Of a DNA stretch of 64,000 nt, positions 32,421 through 41,241 are shown in pieces. How positions within the stretch are numbered: position 1 is the stretch's first letter; each line of letters opens with the position of its first letter. The stretch comes from Actinomadura sp. NBRC 104412 (GTDB taxonomy: Bacteria; Actinomycetota; Actinomycetes; Streptosporangiales; Streptosporangiaceae). The stretch lies in the NCBI RefSeq assembly GCF_030269515.1, contig NZ_BSTM01000027.1, positions 1-64,000 of the forward strand. Direction: 5' to 3'. The notes under the pieces were generated by a model that made no database searches, was not told where the DNA came from, and saw nothing but the letters and a program-made list of their open reading frames with translations. A program made the position numbers and the translations under genes.

Positions 32421-34067
32421 CTACGAATCGGCCGGGTGGGTGCTCACCACCTGGCCCTTCGTGTTCACGGCGAGGTAGCCGCCGTCGTACTCGTCCGTAA
32501 AGTAGATCATCATGGTCGGCCGGTTGCCGTTGAAGACCCAGGCGGCCCTCACGAGGATGTACCTGCTGGTCGGCTTGGGGACTCTCAGCGTGCGCTCCGC
32601 GCGGCGCATCAGGCTCGGCAGCGCGTCCCAGTTGAAGGTGTTGAGGTCGACCTTCGCGTTCCCCGTCGTGATGGCGATGCTCGGCCGGCTGCGTACCGCC
32701 GCGTCCGCTCCCCGTTCGTAGGTGTAGTTGTCGAACGCGGAGCGGCGCCCGGGCACAGGGGCGTCGGCGTTGGCGCGTTGCTCGTACACCGCGAACTGGG
32801 CGAAGAGCTTGCTGCCGGAGGCGGCCTCGAACTTCTTGATGACGTCGCGGATCGCCGCCGGTGTCAGCAGGGTCCCGCCCTGTGCGGCCCCGCCGCCACG
32901 CTGGTTCCCCAGCGTGGTGCTCTTGGACGCGCTCGGCACGGTGTCGACGGGGGCCTGCGTCTCCGTGATCGTCAGGCGAAAGCCCTCCACGACCCTCGGG
33001 ACGACGATGAAGATCGCCGCGAGAACCGTGGCGAGCGTGCCGACGGCCAGCACGCCGAGCACGACCGGGACCGTGGCGGAACGGCGGCGCCTCACGGGCG
33101 GGGGAGCGGTGTGCGGGCCGTTGGGGAAGGGGGCGTTCGGGTTCGTCGTCGGCCCGGGGACGGGTGACGGCTGAGGGCCTTGCATGGGGGCCGACATAGG
33201 GGCCGACATAGGGGCGGGCGTGGGCTGCGCGCCGCCGGTGCCCGCGGCTTGGGCGAGCATCTGGTCGAGCTGTGCCGTGGTGGGCCGGGCGGCCGGGTCC
33301 CGTACCAGTAAGGCTTGCAGGACGGGCGCAAGGGGACCGGCATTGCGAGGCGGCGGGATCTGGCCCGCCATGACCGCGGCCAGCGTCGCCGCCGTGGTGG
33401 AACGGCGCAGGGGGTTATGTCCCTCTACCGCCACGTACAGCAGAACGCCAAGGGACCATAGGTCGGACGCGGGATCGCCTTCCCGGCCGTGCAGGCGTTC
33501 CGGGGCGATGTACTCGGGCGACCCGACCAGCCCTCCGGTGGCGGTGACGCGGGACGCGTCCTCCAGGACGGCGATGCCGAAGTCGGTGAGCACCGGTGTC
33601 CCGTCCATGCGCAGCAGGACGTTGGCGGGCTTGACGTCGCGGTGGCGGATCCCCGCCTGGTGGGCGGCGGCGAGGGCGGCCAGGATCCCGCGGCCGATGG
33701 CCGCCGCCTCGCCGGGCGGGATCCGTCCCTCTGCCAGCCGGTCCTGGAGGGACTGTCCGCGGACGAGCTCCATCACCAGCCACGGGTGCGGCAGCTCGGG
33801 CGAATCGACGATGTGGTGGATGGTCACCACGTTCGGATGGTCGAGCCGGGCGAGGGCGCGCGCCTCCCGCATCACGCGTTCGCGCCGCATCCGCGCGATG
33901 CCGGAGTTGCGCTCGGCGTCGTCGGTCTCGGTGAGGCGGACTTCCTTCAGGGCGACCTCGCGTTCCAGGGCGAGGTCGAGCGCGCGCCAGACCGTCCCCA
34001 TCCCGCCGCGGCCGAGCTGCTCCTTGAGCTGGAAGCGGCCGTCGATCACCGTTTGCCCAGGGGTCAC
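32421..34067 (-). CDS. PknB-type Ser/Thr protein kinase with extracellular sensor
   Basis: 548 residues. Kinase domain 10-270 with GRGGMG (19-24), Lys41 in ALKE, HRDVKPAN (catalytic Asp144) and DFG (162-164). A Pro-rich linker with MSAP repeats leads to one membrane helix (VVLGVLAVGTLATVLAAIFI, ~residue 340-360) and a C-terminal ~180-residue outside domain with no PASTA repeats. Start GTG at 34067. It diverges from dps across a 223-base region. Substrates unknown. Confidence 0.92.
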   Translation of the reverse strand: MTPGQTVIDGRFQLKEQLGRGGMGTVWRALDLALEREVALKEVRLTETDDAERNSGIARMRRERVMREARALARLDHPNVVTIHHIVDSPELPHPWLVMELVRGQSLQDRLAEGRIPPGEAAAIGRGILAALAAAHQAGIRHRDVKPANVLLRMDGTPVLTDFGIAVLEDASRVTATGGLVGSPEYIAPERLHGREGDPASDLWSLGVLLYVAVEGHNPLRRSTTAATLAAVMAGQIPPPRNAGPLAPVLQALLVRDPAARPTTAQLDQMLAQAAGTGGAQPTPAPMSAPMSAPMQGPQPSPVPGPTTNPNAPFPNGPHTAPPPVRRRRSATVPVVLGVLAVGTLATVLAAIFIVVPRVVEGFRLTITETQAPVDTVPSASKSTTLGNQRGGGAAQGGTLLTPAAIRDVIKKFEAASGSKLFAQFAVYEQRANADAPVPGRRSAFDNYTYERGADAAVRSRPSIAITTGNAKVDLNTFNWDALPSLMRRAERTLRVPKPTSRYILVRAAWVFNGNRPTMMIYFTDEYDGGYLAVNTKGQVVSTHPADS

Positions 34068-34173
34068 AGCGGTCAGCCTAGAACCACAGCCTCGGGCGAA
34101 TCACGCAAGCCGCGTAAATGGGTTCCGGCCGGGCCTGGTCGTGTGCTGCGTGCGGGCGCACGGCGAAGTGAAC

Positions 34174-34199
34174 GGGCGGTCGCTCGCCCAAGTTTTTTT
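34174..34199 (+). terminator. intrinsic terminator upstream of dps
   Basis: GGGCG/CGCCC stem (34174-34178/34185-34189) followed by AAG and seven T. It points toward dps but lies in a divergent intergenic region with no plus-strand gene before it. A premature terminator in a long dps leader or the end of a small RNA are both possible. Confidence 0.6.
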
Positions 34200-34290
34200 G
34201 GCGCCCTGATGATCCGGGCCGGGGGCGGCATCCGCGGGTTTCCGGGAACGGTGAACCTGTTCGTTCCGTGATCGTGAGGGGAGTTGTCCG

Positions 34291-34905
34291 TTGGCCGCCC
34301 GACGCACCAGCCAGGAGACCGTCAAGACGCGCAGCCAGCCGTGGGTGCACGTCGACGGCAAGCAGATCCAGGAATTCGGCACGGTCCGGATGTTCCCGCT
34401 CGGGCTCTCGTTCGAGTCCCGGATGTACTCCTGCCAGAACCTCAACCAGATCCTGGCCGACACCCAGATCCTCTACAGCCTTTACAAGAAGTACCACTGG
34501 CTGATGCGCGGCCCGACGTTCTTCCAGCTCCACCTGCTGCTCGACAAGCACGCCGACGAGCAGCTCAAGCTGGTGGACCTGATGGCCGAGCGGGTCCAGA
34601 CGCTCGGCGGTATCGCGGTGGGAGACCCCCGCCATGTCGCGGAGATCACCGTGGTGCCGCGTCCGCCGGACGGGGCGGAGGAGGTCCCGGCGATGCTGTC
34701 GCGGTTGATCCAGGTGCACGAAACGATTTTGACCACGTGCCATGAGGTGGCGGCCCGCGCGCAGGAGATGGGCGACGACGGCACCAACGACATTTTGATC
34801 TCCGACGTCATCCGTACCGGCGAGCTTCAGACCTGGTTCCTGATCGAGCACCTGGTCGACACGCCGCTGGTGGAGGCGCCCCACGACGGCCGGCGCAAGA
34901 GCTGA
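34291..34905 (+). CDS. dps: Dps-family ferritin-like DNA-binding protein
   Basis: 204 residues, four-helix ferritin-like. Helix A holds ILADTQILYSLYKKYHWLMR with the ferroxidase His/Trp, followed by FFQLHLLLDKHADEQLKLVD with Asp and Glu ligands. N- and C-terminal basic tails could bind DNA. Dps stores iron and protects DNA from peroxide. TTG start after GAGGGGAG (34276-34283). Divergent from the kinase; a terminator-like hairpin stands ~90 bases upstream. Confidence 0.92.
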   Translation: MAARRTSQETVKTRSQPWVHVDGKQIQEFGTVRMFPLGLSFESRMYSCQNLNQILADTQILYSLYKKYHWLMRGPTFFQLHLLLDKHADEQLKLVDLMAERVQTLGGIAVGDPRHVAEITVVPRPPDGAEEVPAMLSRLIQVHETILTTCHEVAARAQEMGDDGTNDILISDVIRTGELQTWFLIEHLVDTPLVEAPHDGRRKS

Positions 34906-35001
34906 CCGCGGGGGCCGGCGCCACTCGACCAAGCCCTCACCCCATCGGCCGCTGCGTGAACCGGCCGGAACAGCGAGCGGAAACCCCGCCTTCGACGGCT
35001 C

Positions 35002-35027
35002 TACACAACGGGTATACCCGCTGTGTA
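35002..35027. promoter_or_regulatory. PadR operator, 26-bp palindrome
   Basis: TACACA-a-CGGGTATACCCG-c-TGTGTA: 12 of 13 positions paired per arm, centred on GTATAC. It ends 11 bases before the PadR ATG, so it covers the ribosome site region or promoter. PadR proteins often bind such palindromes and repress their own operon. Confidence 0.75.
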
Positions 35028-35038
35028 TAGTTTCCGGC

Positions 35039-35587
35039 ATGACTGTGTCGTACGCCATGTTGGGGTTGATCGAGGAGTCCGCTCGCCACGGCTATGACCT
35101 GAAACAGTCCTACGACCGCCGGTTCGGCGACGCGAAGCCGATCCGCTTCGGCCAGGTCTACCGGACGCTGGCCCAGTTGGTACGCGATGGCCGTGCCGAG
35201 GTCGTAGGGGTGGAACCGGGTGCGGGTCCGGAGCGCAAGCGCTATGCGATCACCCCGGAAGGGGTGGCCGATTTGGACCGTTGGCTGGCCGAGCCGGAGG
35301 ATCCACAGCCCCAGCTCCAGACCGTGCTCTTCACGAAGGTGGTGCTGGCGCTGGTCTCCGGCCGGTCGGCCGAGCGCTTCCTGGACGCCCAGCGCGCCCG
35401 CCACATGGCCGCGATGCGCGCGCTGACCGCGTCGCGGCGCGAGTCGCGGGTGGTACGGGATTCCCTGCTCGCCGACTACCGGCTCTTCCACATCGAGGCC
35501 GACCTGCGCTGGATCGACCACGCGGCCGGGCGGCTCGCCGACCTGGCCCGCGAGGTGCGGGACCGTCCCCAGGTGGGGCAGGGATGA
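35039..35587 (+). CDS. PadR-family regulator
   Basis: 182 residues. PadR winged helix (AMLGLIEESARHGYDLKQ, then VYRTLAQLVRDGRAEV and RKRYAITPEGVADLDRWL) and a C-terminal helical dimer part. First gene of an operon with an ABC exporter; stop overlaps the next start (ATGA). The palindrome at 35002-35027 suggests autorepression lifted by a substrate of the exporter. Confidence 0.92.
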   Translation: MTVSYAMLGLIEESARHGYDLKQSYDRRFGDAKPIRFGQVYRTLAQLVRDGRAEVVGVEPGAGPERKRYAITPEGVADLDRWLAEPEDPQPQLQTVLFTKVVLALVSGRSAERFLDAQRARHMAAMRALTASRRESRVVRDSLLADYRLFHIEADLRWIDHAAGRLADLAREVRDRPQVGQG

Positions 35588-36438
35588 GCGGCATGGTGGT
35601 GCTCGCCGGGCATGACCTCCACAAGAACTTCGGTCTCACGCCCGCGCTGCGCGGCGCCGACGTGTCCCTGCACGACGGCGAGGTGCTCGCGGTCATGGGG
35701 CCCAGCGGGTCGGGCAAGTCGACGCTGCTGCACTGCCTGGCCGGGATCCTCACCCCCGACTCCGGCGTGGTGACCTTCGACGGCCAGCGCATCGACTCGC
35801 TGGGCGACCGCCGTCGCAGCCGCCTGCGCAGGATGGTCTTCGGGTTCGTGTTCCAGTTCGGCCAGTTGGTGCCGGAGCTGCCGGTGGCGGAGAACATCGC
35901 GTTGCCGCTGCTGCTGGGCGGCCATGGCCGCCGCGCCTCGCTCGCCGCCGCCCGCGACTGGCTGCCCCGGCTGGGCCTGGACGGGCTGGCCGACCGGCTG
36001 CCCGGCGAGCTGTCCGGCGGCCAGGGGCAGCGGGTCGCGGTCGCGCGGGCCCTGATCGCGGGTCCCCGGGTGGTGTTCGCCGACGAGCCGACCGGCGCCC
36101 TGGACTCGGTCGCGGCCGACCAGGTCATGGACGTCCTGACGGACGAGGTCAAGGCGCAGGGCGGCTGCATGGTGATCGTGACCCACGAGCCACGGGTGGC
36201 CGCCTACGCCGACCGGACGGTCATCGTCCGGGACGGCGTCGTCGTCGACCCGGAGGCGGGCGACCCGGGGGCGGGCGACCCGGGCGAGGCGGGTCCGGGG
36301 GCGCCCGTCGCGGCGATCTCGGCGCTCCAGTCCCTCGGGTGGTCGCCACGCGACGTCCTCGACGGGACCCCGCCGCGCATGCGCAGCCCGGAGAAACAAC
36401 CGCCTGAGCAGGGAGCCCCCGATGAAGAACCCGGTTAG
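35584..36438 (+). CDS. ABC transporter ATP-binding protein (MacB/LolD type)
   Basis: 284 residues. Walker A GPSGSGKST, signature LSGGQGQRVAVARAL (Q replacing the usual Q-Q/Q-R stretch), Walker B VVFADEPTGALD and switch VTHEP. The last ~55 residues are a Pro/Gly-rich extension with GDPGAGDPGEAGPG repeats. Partner of the FtsX-like permease encoded with a 17-base overlap. The trio with PadR is a common antimicrobial-peptide or antibiotic resistance arrangement. Confidence 0.93.
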   Translation: MSGMVVLAGHDLHKNFGLTPALRGADVSLHDGEVLAVMGPSGSGKSTLLHCLAGILTPDSGVVTFDGQRIDSLGDRRRSRLRRMVFGFVFQFGQLVPELPVAENIALPLLLGGHGRRASLAAARDWLPRLGLDGLADRLPGELSGGQGQRVAVARALIAGPRVVFADEPTGALDSVAADQVMDVLTDEVKAQGGCMVIVTHEPRVAAYADRTVIVRDGVVVDPEAGDPGAGDPGEAGPGAPVAAISALQSLGWSPRDVLDGTPPRMRSPEKQPPEQGAPDEEPG

Positions 36439-38638
36439 GACGGATGTCAACGCGGGCGCCGTCACCGCTCTGCTCGGCTTCAGGCTGGCGCTCGCGGGGG
36501 GACGCGAGGGCCTGGCCCGGATCGCCCTGACCGGGTTCGGTGTCGCGCTCGGGGTCGTCTTCGTCCTGTCGGCCCTGGCCGGCGGGTCCGCGTTGCAGGG
36601 GCGGGCGGAGCGGTCGGCGTGGCAGAACACCGTGGACTCGCTCCAGTCCGGTGTGCCCACGAGGGTCGAGGAGGCGCCCGACCCGGCGCTGTGGCTCGCG
36701 GTCAGCGACCACTACGCGGGCAGGCCGGTGCACCGGGTCCATGTCGCCGCGCTCGGTCCGCGGCCTCCCGTCCCGCCCGGTCTCGACCGGTTGCCGGGGC
36801 CCGGCGAGGTGGCCGTCTCGCCGGAGCTGCGGCGGCTGCTGGCGGTCACACCGCCCGACCGGCTGGGCGACCGTTTCCCCGGCCGTGTCACCATGACGAT
36901 CGGCCCGGAGGGGCTGCGGCATCCGGACCATCTGGTGGCGGTGGTGGGCCACACCCCGGAGGAGATGCGCCGGTGGGGCGCGGAGGCGCAGGTGCGCGGG
37001 ATCGCCACCCGGTCCCTGGACCTGTTCCCCCTGCTCCGGGTCGCCCTGTTCGCCGGCGCGATCGTGCTGCTGTTCCCCATCATGATCTTCATCATCATGG
37101 TGACCATGATCGCCGCGGCCCGGCGGGAGCAGCGGCTCGCCGCGATGCGCATGGTGGGGGCGACCAAGCTCCAGATCGCCGCGATCGCCGCGGCCGAGGC
37201 CCTGCTCGGGGCCGTGGCGGGCGCCGTGGCGGGGCTGCTGGCCTTCCTGGCGCTGCGGCCCGCGCTCGCCTCCCTCCGGTACGGGGACTACCAGGGCGGA
37301 CGGTTCTTCGTCGAGGACCTGACCGTGCCGGCGCAGCAGATCGCCGCCGTCATGGTCGCGGTGCCGGCGCTGGCGGTGTGCACCGCCGTGTTCGCGTCCC
37401 ATCGGGCGCGGATCACCCCGCTCGGCGTCGGTGCGGGGCGGAGCGTCCCCGGTCCGCCGCCCGGCGCATGGCGGGTGCTGCCTGCCCTGGGAGGCATCGC
37501 GATGCTCAGCGTGCTCGCCGTCGCGCTCCGCGACGATCCCGACTTCGCCCGGCGGCCCTGGGTCGGCCCGCTCGCCAACCTCGCGTTGCTCTGCACCCTG
37601 GCGGGCGCCGCCATCAGCGGCCCGTGGGTCTGCTTCGTGGCCGGTCGCGCGATGGCCCGGTACGGCCGGAAGGTCACCACCCTGATGGCGGCGCGGCGGA
37701 TCGTGGCCGCCCCGCGCGCCACCTACCGTGCGGTCGGCGGGGTTTCGCTGGCCGTGTACATCGCCACCCTCTTCGCCGGCACGGTGGGCATCGCCGCCAC
37801 CGGCACCCCCGGCGAGCGCCTGGGGTTCGACGGACGGCAGCGCCCCGGGGTGGTGGAGATCTACGCCGGTGGGGAGCCGGAGGCCACGCTGGCGCCGCTG
37901 ATGTCCGATGGGGTGGTCGTGGCGCGGCGTGGACCCGGCCGCCAGGTCTCCGTGGCGTGCACCGAACTGGCCCGCGTCGTGGACGTGCGCTGTCCGTACC
38001 CGAGGAATCTGATGGAGACCCACTTCCCGGACTCCTCCGCCATGGGGCTGTGGGCCACCGGCGGCGACGTGGTCGAGCCCGGCCCCGGCGCGGCGGCCCT
38101 GCCGGTGCACGCCCTGTACGTGCCGACCGACGGCAGCGCGGCGGCCGTGGAGCGCCTGCGCACCCGCGTCGCGACGCTGCTGCCGCAGGCGATCGTCAGC
38201 ACGCGGGACGACGACTTCCGTCAGCAGTCCGACCTGTCGGGGCTGTTCGGCGACGTCAGCGCCGGAATGCGCATGGTGATGCTGTTCGTCGTCCTGGTCG
38301 CGGGATGCAGCCTGACGATCTCCGTGGTCAACGGGCTGATCGAGCGGCGCCGTCCCTTCGCGCTCCTGCGCGCGTCCGGGGTACGGATCGGCGAGCTGCG
38401 CCGCGTCACGCTGCTGGAGACGGCGGTGCCGCTGGTGCTCACGGTGGCGCTCGGCGGCCTGCTGGGGTCGGTGCCGGTGCTCGCGACCGCCGTCGCCACG
38501 GGCATGCCGTACGCCGGGCCGGGACTGGACTTCGCCGCGCTCCTGGTGGGCGTGGTGCTGGTCTCCCTGGCCATCACGACCCTGGCCTTCCCGCTGATGA
38601 AGGCCGCCACCCGTTACGACGCCATCCGTTTCGAGTAA
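36422..38638 (+). CDS. FtsX-like ABC permease
   Basis: 738 residues with about ten membrane segments in two FtsX/MacB blocks: MIFIIMVTMIAAARREQRLA followed by MRMVGATKLQIAAIAAAE, and near the end LTISVVNGLIERRRPFALLR with RASGVRIGELRRVTLLETAV. Large outside loops lie between helices. Works with the ATPase encoded just upstream. Substrate unknown. Confidence 0.92.
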   Translation: MKNPVRTDVNAGAVTALLGFRLALAGGREGLARIALTGFGVALGVVFVLSALAGGSALQGRAERSAWQNTVDSLQSGVPTRVEEAPDPALWLAVSDHYAGRPVHRVHVAALGPRPPVPPGLDRLPGPGEVAVSPELRRLLAVTPPDRLGDRFPGRVTMTIGPEGLRHPDHLVAVVGHTPEEMRRWGAEAQVRGIATRSLDLFPLLRVALFAGAIVLLFPIMIFIIMVTMIAAARREQRLAAMRMVGATKLQIAAIAAAEALLGAVAGAVAGLLAFLALRPALASLRYGDYQGGRFFVEDLTVPAQQIAAVMVAVPALAVCTAVFASHRARITPLGVGAGRSVPGPPPGAWRVLPALGGIAMLSVLAVALRDDPDFARRPWVGPLANLALLCTLAGAAISGPWVCFVAGRAMARYGRKVTTLMAARRIVAAPRATYRAVGGVSLAVYIATLFAGTVGIAATGTPGERLGFDGRQRPGVVEIYAGGEPEATLAPLMSDGVVVARRGPGRQVSVACTELARVVDVRCPYPRNLMETHFPDSSAMGLWATGGDVVEPGPGAAALPVHALYVPTDGSAAAVERLRTRVATLLPQAIVSTRDDDFRQQSDLSGLFGDVSAGMRMVMLFVVLVAGCSLTISVVNGLIERRRPFALLRASGVRIGELRRVTLLETAVPLVLTVALGGLLGSVPVLATAVATGMPYAGPGLDFAALLVGVVLVSLAITTLAFPLMKAATRYDAIRFE

Positions 38639-38728
38639 GCACGCCGGTGCGAGCACCGGACGGGCCGCGGACCTGTCCCCGTCGGCGTGGACGGCGGTGC
38701 GCTGACCGGCCAGGCGCGCGCTGGCCAT

Positions 38729-38774
38729 GCCGGTACGGGCGGGCGGACCCGGCTCTCCGCCCGCCCGTACCGGC
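38729..38774. terminator. 19-bp stem between convergent genes
   Basis: Arms 38729-38747 and 38756-38774 form a perfect 19-bp GC-rich stem with a CCCGGCTC loop. It ends next to the stop of the SMI1 gene and 91 bases after the permease stop, so it can serve both strands. Very strong fold. Confidence 0.8.
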
Positions 38775-39206
38775 TCACAGCCGGATCCGGCCGGTCAGCC
38801 AGGACTCGATGAACTGCTCCAGGGACGGCGCGACGCAGCGGCGGTTGTCGGTCCGGTGGTCCCAGACGAAGATGTCCGGGCGTCCCTCGGGGACGAGCGC
38901 GTAGGCGAACAGGTTGCCGTCGGCCGGCACGTCCGAGAAGAACAACAACTGGTCGAACGACATGTAGAGCCGTCTCAGCGCGGGATAGGTGCGCATCTCC
39001 AGGTTGCCCTGAAGGAGCTGCTCGGCGGAGAACACCAGGTTGTAGCCGTTGGCGTCGACCACGCCGTCGGTCTCACCGAGCAGCTTGACGAGGTCCTCGG
39101 GCAGCAGGTGTCCCAGCGTCTCCTCGGTCCGGCGCAACGCCTCTTCCGTGGCCGGAGGGGCGAACCGTGCCTGGGAGGTGTGTTCTTCGATCAGCTCGCG
39201 CCACAT
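38775..39206 (-). CDS. SMI1/KNR4 family protein
   Basis: 143 residues. LGHLLPEDLVKLLGETDGVV and NLVFSAEQLLQGNLEMR followed by LFFSDVPADGNLFAYALV are typical SMI1/KNR4 elements; the C-terminus has IFVWDHRTDNRR. In bacteria the family is often an immunity protein against contact-dependent or polymorphic toxins, though no toxin gene lies next to it. ATG at 39206; longer upstream readings are antisense noise. Confidence 0.82.
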   Translation of the reverse strand: MWRELIEEHTSQARFAPPATEEALRRTEETLGHLLPEDLVKLLGETDGVVDANGYNLVFSAEQLLQGNLEMRTYPALRRLYMSFDQLLFFSDVPADGNLFAYALVPEGRPDIFVWDHRTDNRRCVAPSLEQFIESWLTGRIRL

Positions 39207-39348
39207 TGCCGAATCATGACGAAGCCGCGCGCCCGCCGTCCAGTCGGCCCCCTCGCTGATTGGGGTTGCCTTACGGGGCGTAGGCACAGGTACCTTGCAC
39301 CCACAATTCCGCCTTGTCCGCGTTCGACCCCGACCCCCGGAGCCGATC

Positions 39349-41241
39349 ATGGTCCCTTCGTCTTCCGTGCCCATGGCGCCTTCGCCATGGCCTTCCCAGC
39401 GGCCGGCCCAGAGCGGCCCGCTGCGGACCGTGCTCGGACTCGCGCTGATCGGGCCGGCCGCGCTGGTCGCGCTGATCTCCCTGATCGTGCCCACCATCCA
39501 GACGATCCGGTTCAGCTTCCAACGCGGCATATCGATCTCACCCATAAGCGGCGGGCCCCGGATCGAGCCCGAGTTCGTCGGCGCCGACAACTACCTCGAC
39601 GTGCTGGGTACCGGCGGTTTCTGGACGTCGCTGGGGTTCACCGTCTCGCTGGCCGCCCTCCCGCTTCTCGTGGCGGTCGTCGTGGCCCCGCTGCTCGCCT
39701 GGGTCCTGGACGCCGCCGGACCATGGCCGCGGCGCGTCGGCCGGCTGCTGATGTCGGTGCCGTTGGTGCTGTTCGCCCCCGTCGCCTTCGCCGCGGCCTG
39801 GCTGACCGGGATGCGTGACGGAGGGCTGGAAACGGCGTTCGGCGAGTTCGGCAGCCCGAACTCGGCACGGGTCGCGGTGGTCGTGATCAGCGGGCTGACG
39901 ACGTTCGGCTCGGTGTGCGGGCTCGCCCTGCTCGGCTACCTGGCGGTGCTGCGCGACCGCGGAAAGGGACGGCGGGTGCTGCCGGCGGCGCTCGCGGTCG
40001 GCGGCATCGCCGCCCTGGCCACGTTCGCGGTGAGCTTGCAGGCGTTCTCCCTCGTCTACACCATGACCCGTGGCGGACCGGCCAGGGCGACCGAGACGCT
40101 GTCCCTGTTCCAGTTCAGGCAGTCGTTCATGGCCTTCGACGTGGGTCACGGCGCGGCCGTCGCCACGATGACCGGGCTGCTCCTCGGTGTCCTGGGGATC
40201 GCGGCCACGGTCATCGCGATCATCGCCGCGCTGCGCATCGACCTCGCTCCGTCCGAGCGCGCCACCCCCGGCGCGGACCGCCCAGGCAGCCCGGTCGCCG
40301 TCCTGGGCGCCGGGGCGGCGCTGGCCGTGGTTCTCGCCATCGTCCTGATCGGCGCGTGGCCATGGCTGTCGGCGTTGATCTCCTCGGCGGACCCGCGCGT
40401 GCCCGGACCCCGGTCCCCGGCCGACATGCAGACGTACGTCAACACGTGGGTGCCGCCGTTGCCGAGCGCGCTCGTCTCGGTCGGCGCCGCGTTCCTGGCC
40501 GCGCTGGGCATCGGCGGGCTGCGGCCGATGGGCCGGCACAGCGAGTGGCTGCTGCTGCCGTTCGCGCCGTGGCTCTTCGTCGGCATCGGGCCGCTCAGCG
40601 TCGCCTACTGGGACAACGCCAGGAACCTCGACCTGAACGGTACGTTCGCGGGCCTGGTGCCGCCGATCCTGATCAGCGTTCCCGCGCTGGTCGTGCTGAC
40701 GCTGTTCTGCCGCGGCCGGGCACCCCTGTGGCAGGCGCGGGTCGCGGCCGGTGGCTCGGCGGCCGCCGAATTCCTGCGCGTCGTCGTCCTGCCCGCGCTT
40801 CCCCTGGCCGCCTTCCTCGGCGGCGCCACCGTCCTGGTCAACGCGCAGAGCCTGCTGTGGCCGCTGCTGATCGCCGACGACCCCCGCGACGCGACGGCGC
40901 CGGTCGCGCTGGTCCGGAGCCTGTTCGAGTTCGGGCGGTCCGGCATCGAGGTGGGGTACGTGACCCCGCTGGTCGTGGTCGCCGTCGCGCTGCTCGCCCT
41001 GGCCGCGCTGCAAGTCTTTTACCTGGACCGTCTCACGATCACCGTCGGCCGTCCCGCTCCTGACGCCGATCCGGTTCCGCACCATCAGATCGTTCCGCGG
41101 CCGGCTCCACAGCCGGGTCCGCAGGTCCCTCCGCAGGCCCCGCCGATGGCCGCTCCGCAGGACGGTCCGAAGGCCGCTCCGCAGCACGACGATCCGCGCG
41201 ACGATCCCGAGGACAACCCTGAGGACAATCCTGAGAACTAG
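39349..41241 (+). CDS. ABC transporter permease-like membrane protein (two halves)
   Basis: 630 residues with about 12 helices. The first half resembles MalF-type sugar permeases (VPTIQTIRFSFQ, FVGADNYLDVLGTGGFWTSL). The second resembles a MalG-like half (LLPFAPWLFVGIGPLSVAYW, VLPALPLAAFLGGATVLVNA), so two permeases may be fused in one chain. No ATPase or binding protein is next to it. The last ~65 residues are a Pro/Asp-rich tail with PEDN repeats, antisense to the C-terminal tail of the phosphatase gene. Transport function is an inference; the ABC EAA loop is not clear. Confidence 0.7.
   Translation: MVPSSSVPMAPSPWPSQRPAQSGPLRTVLGLALIGPAALVALISLIVPTIQTIRFSFQRGISISPISGGPRIEPEFVGADNYLDVLGTGGFWTSLGFTVSLAALPLLVAVVVAPLLAWVLDAAGPWPRRVGRLLMSVPLVLFAPVAFAAAWLTGMRDGGLETAFGEFGSPNSARVAVVVISGLTTFGSVCGLALLGYLAVLRDRGKGRRVLPAALAVGGIAALATFAVSLQAFSLVYTMTRGGPARATETLSLFQFRQSFMAFDVGHGAAVATMTGLLLGVLGIAATVIAIIAALRIDLAPSERATPGADRPGSPVAVLGAGAALAVVLAIVLIGAWPWLSALISSADPRVPGPRSPADMQTYVNTWVPPLPSALVSVGAAFLAALGIGGLRPMGRHSEWLLLPFAPWLFVGIGPLSVAYWDNARNLDLNGTFAGLVPPILISVPALVVLTLFCRGRAPLWQARVAAGGSAAAEFLRVVVLPALPLAAFLGGATVLVNAQSLLWPLLIADDPRDATAPVALVRSLFEFGRSGIEVGYVTPLVVVAVALLALAALQVFYLDRLTITVGRPAPDADPVPHHQIVPRPAPQPGPQVPPQAPPMAAPQDGPKAAPQHDDPRDDPEDNPEDNPEN

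Noticed and set aside
36221..38728. 835-codon minus-strand open frame opposite the FtsX permease
   Set aside because: Antisense to a gene with clear membrane blocks and motifs; Arg/Gly/Asp-rich noise with no ribosome site.
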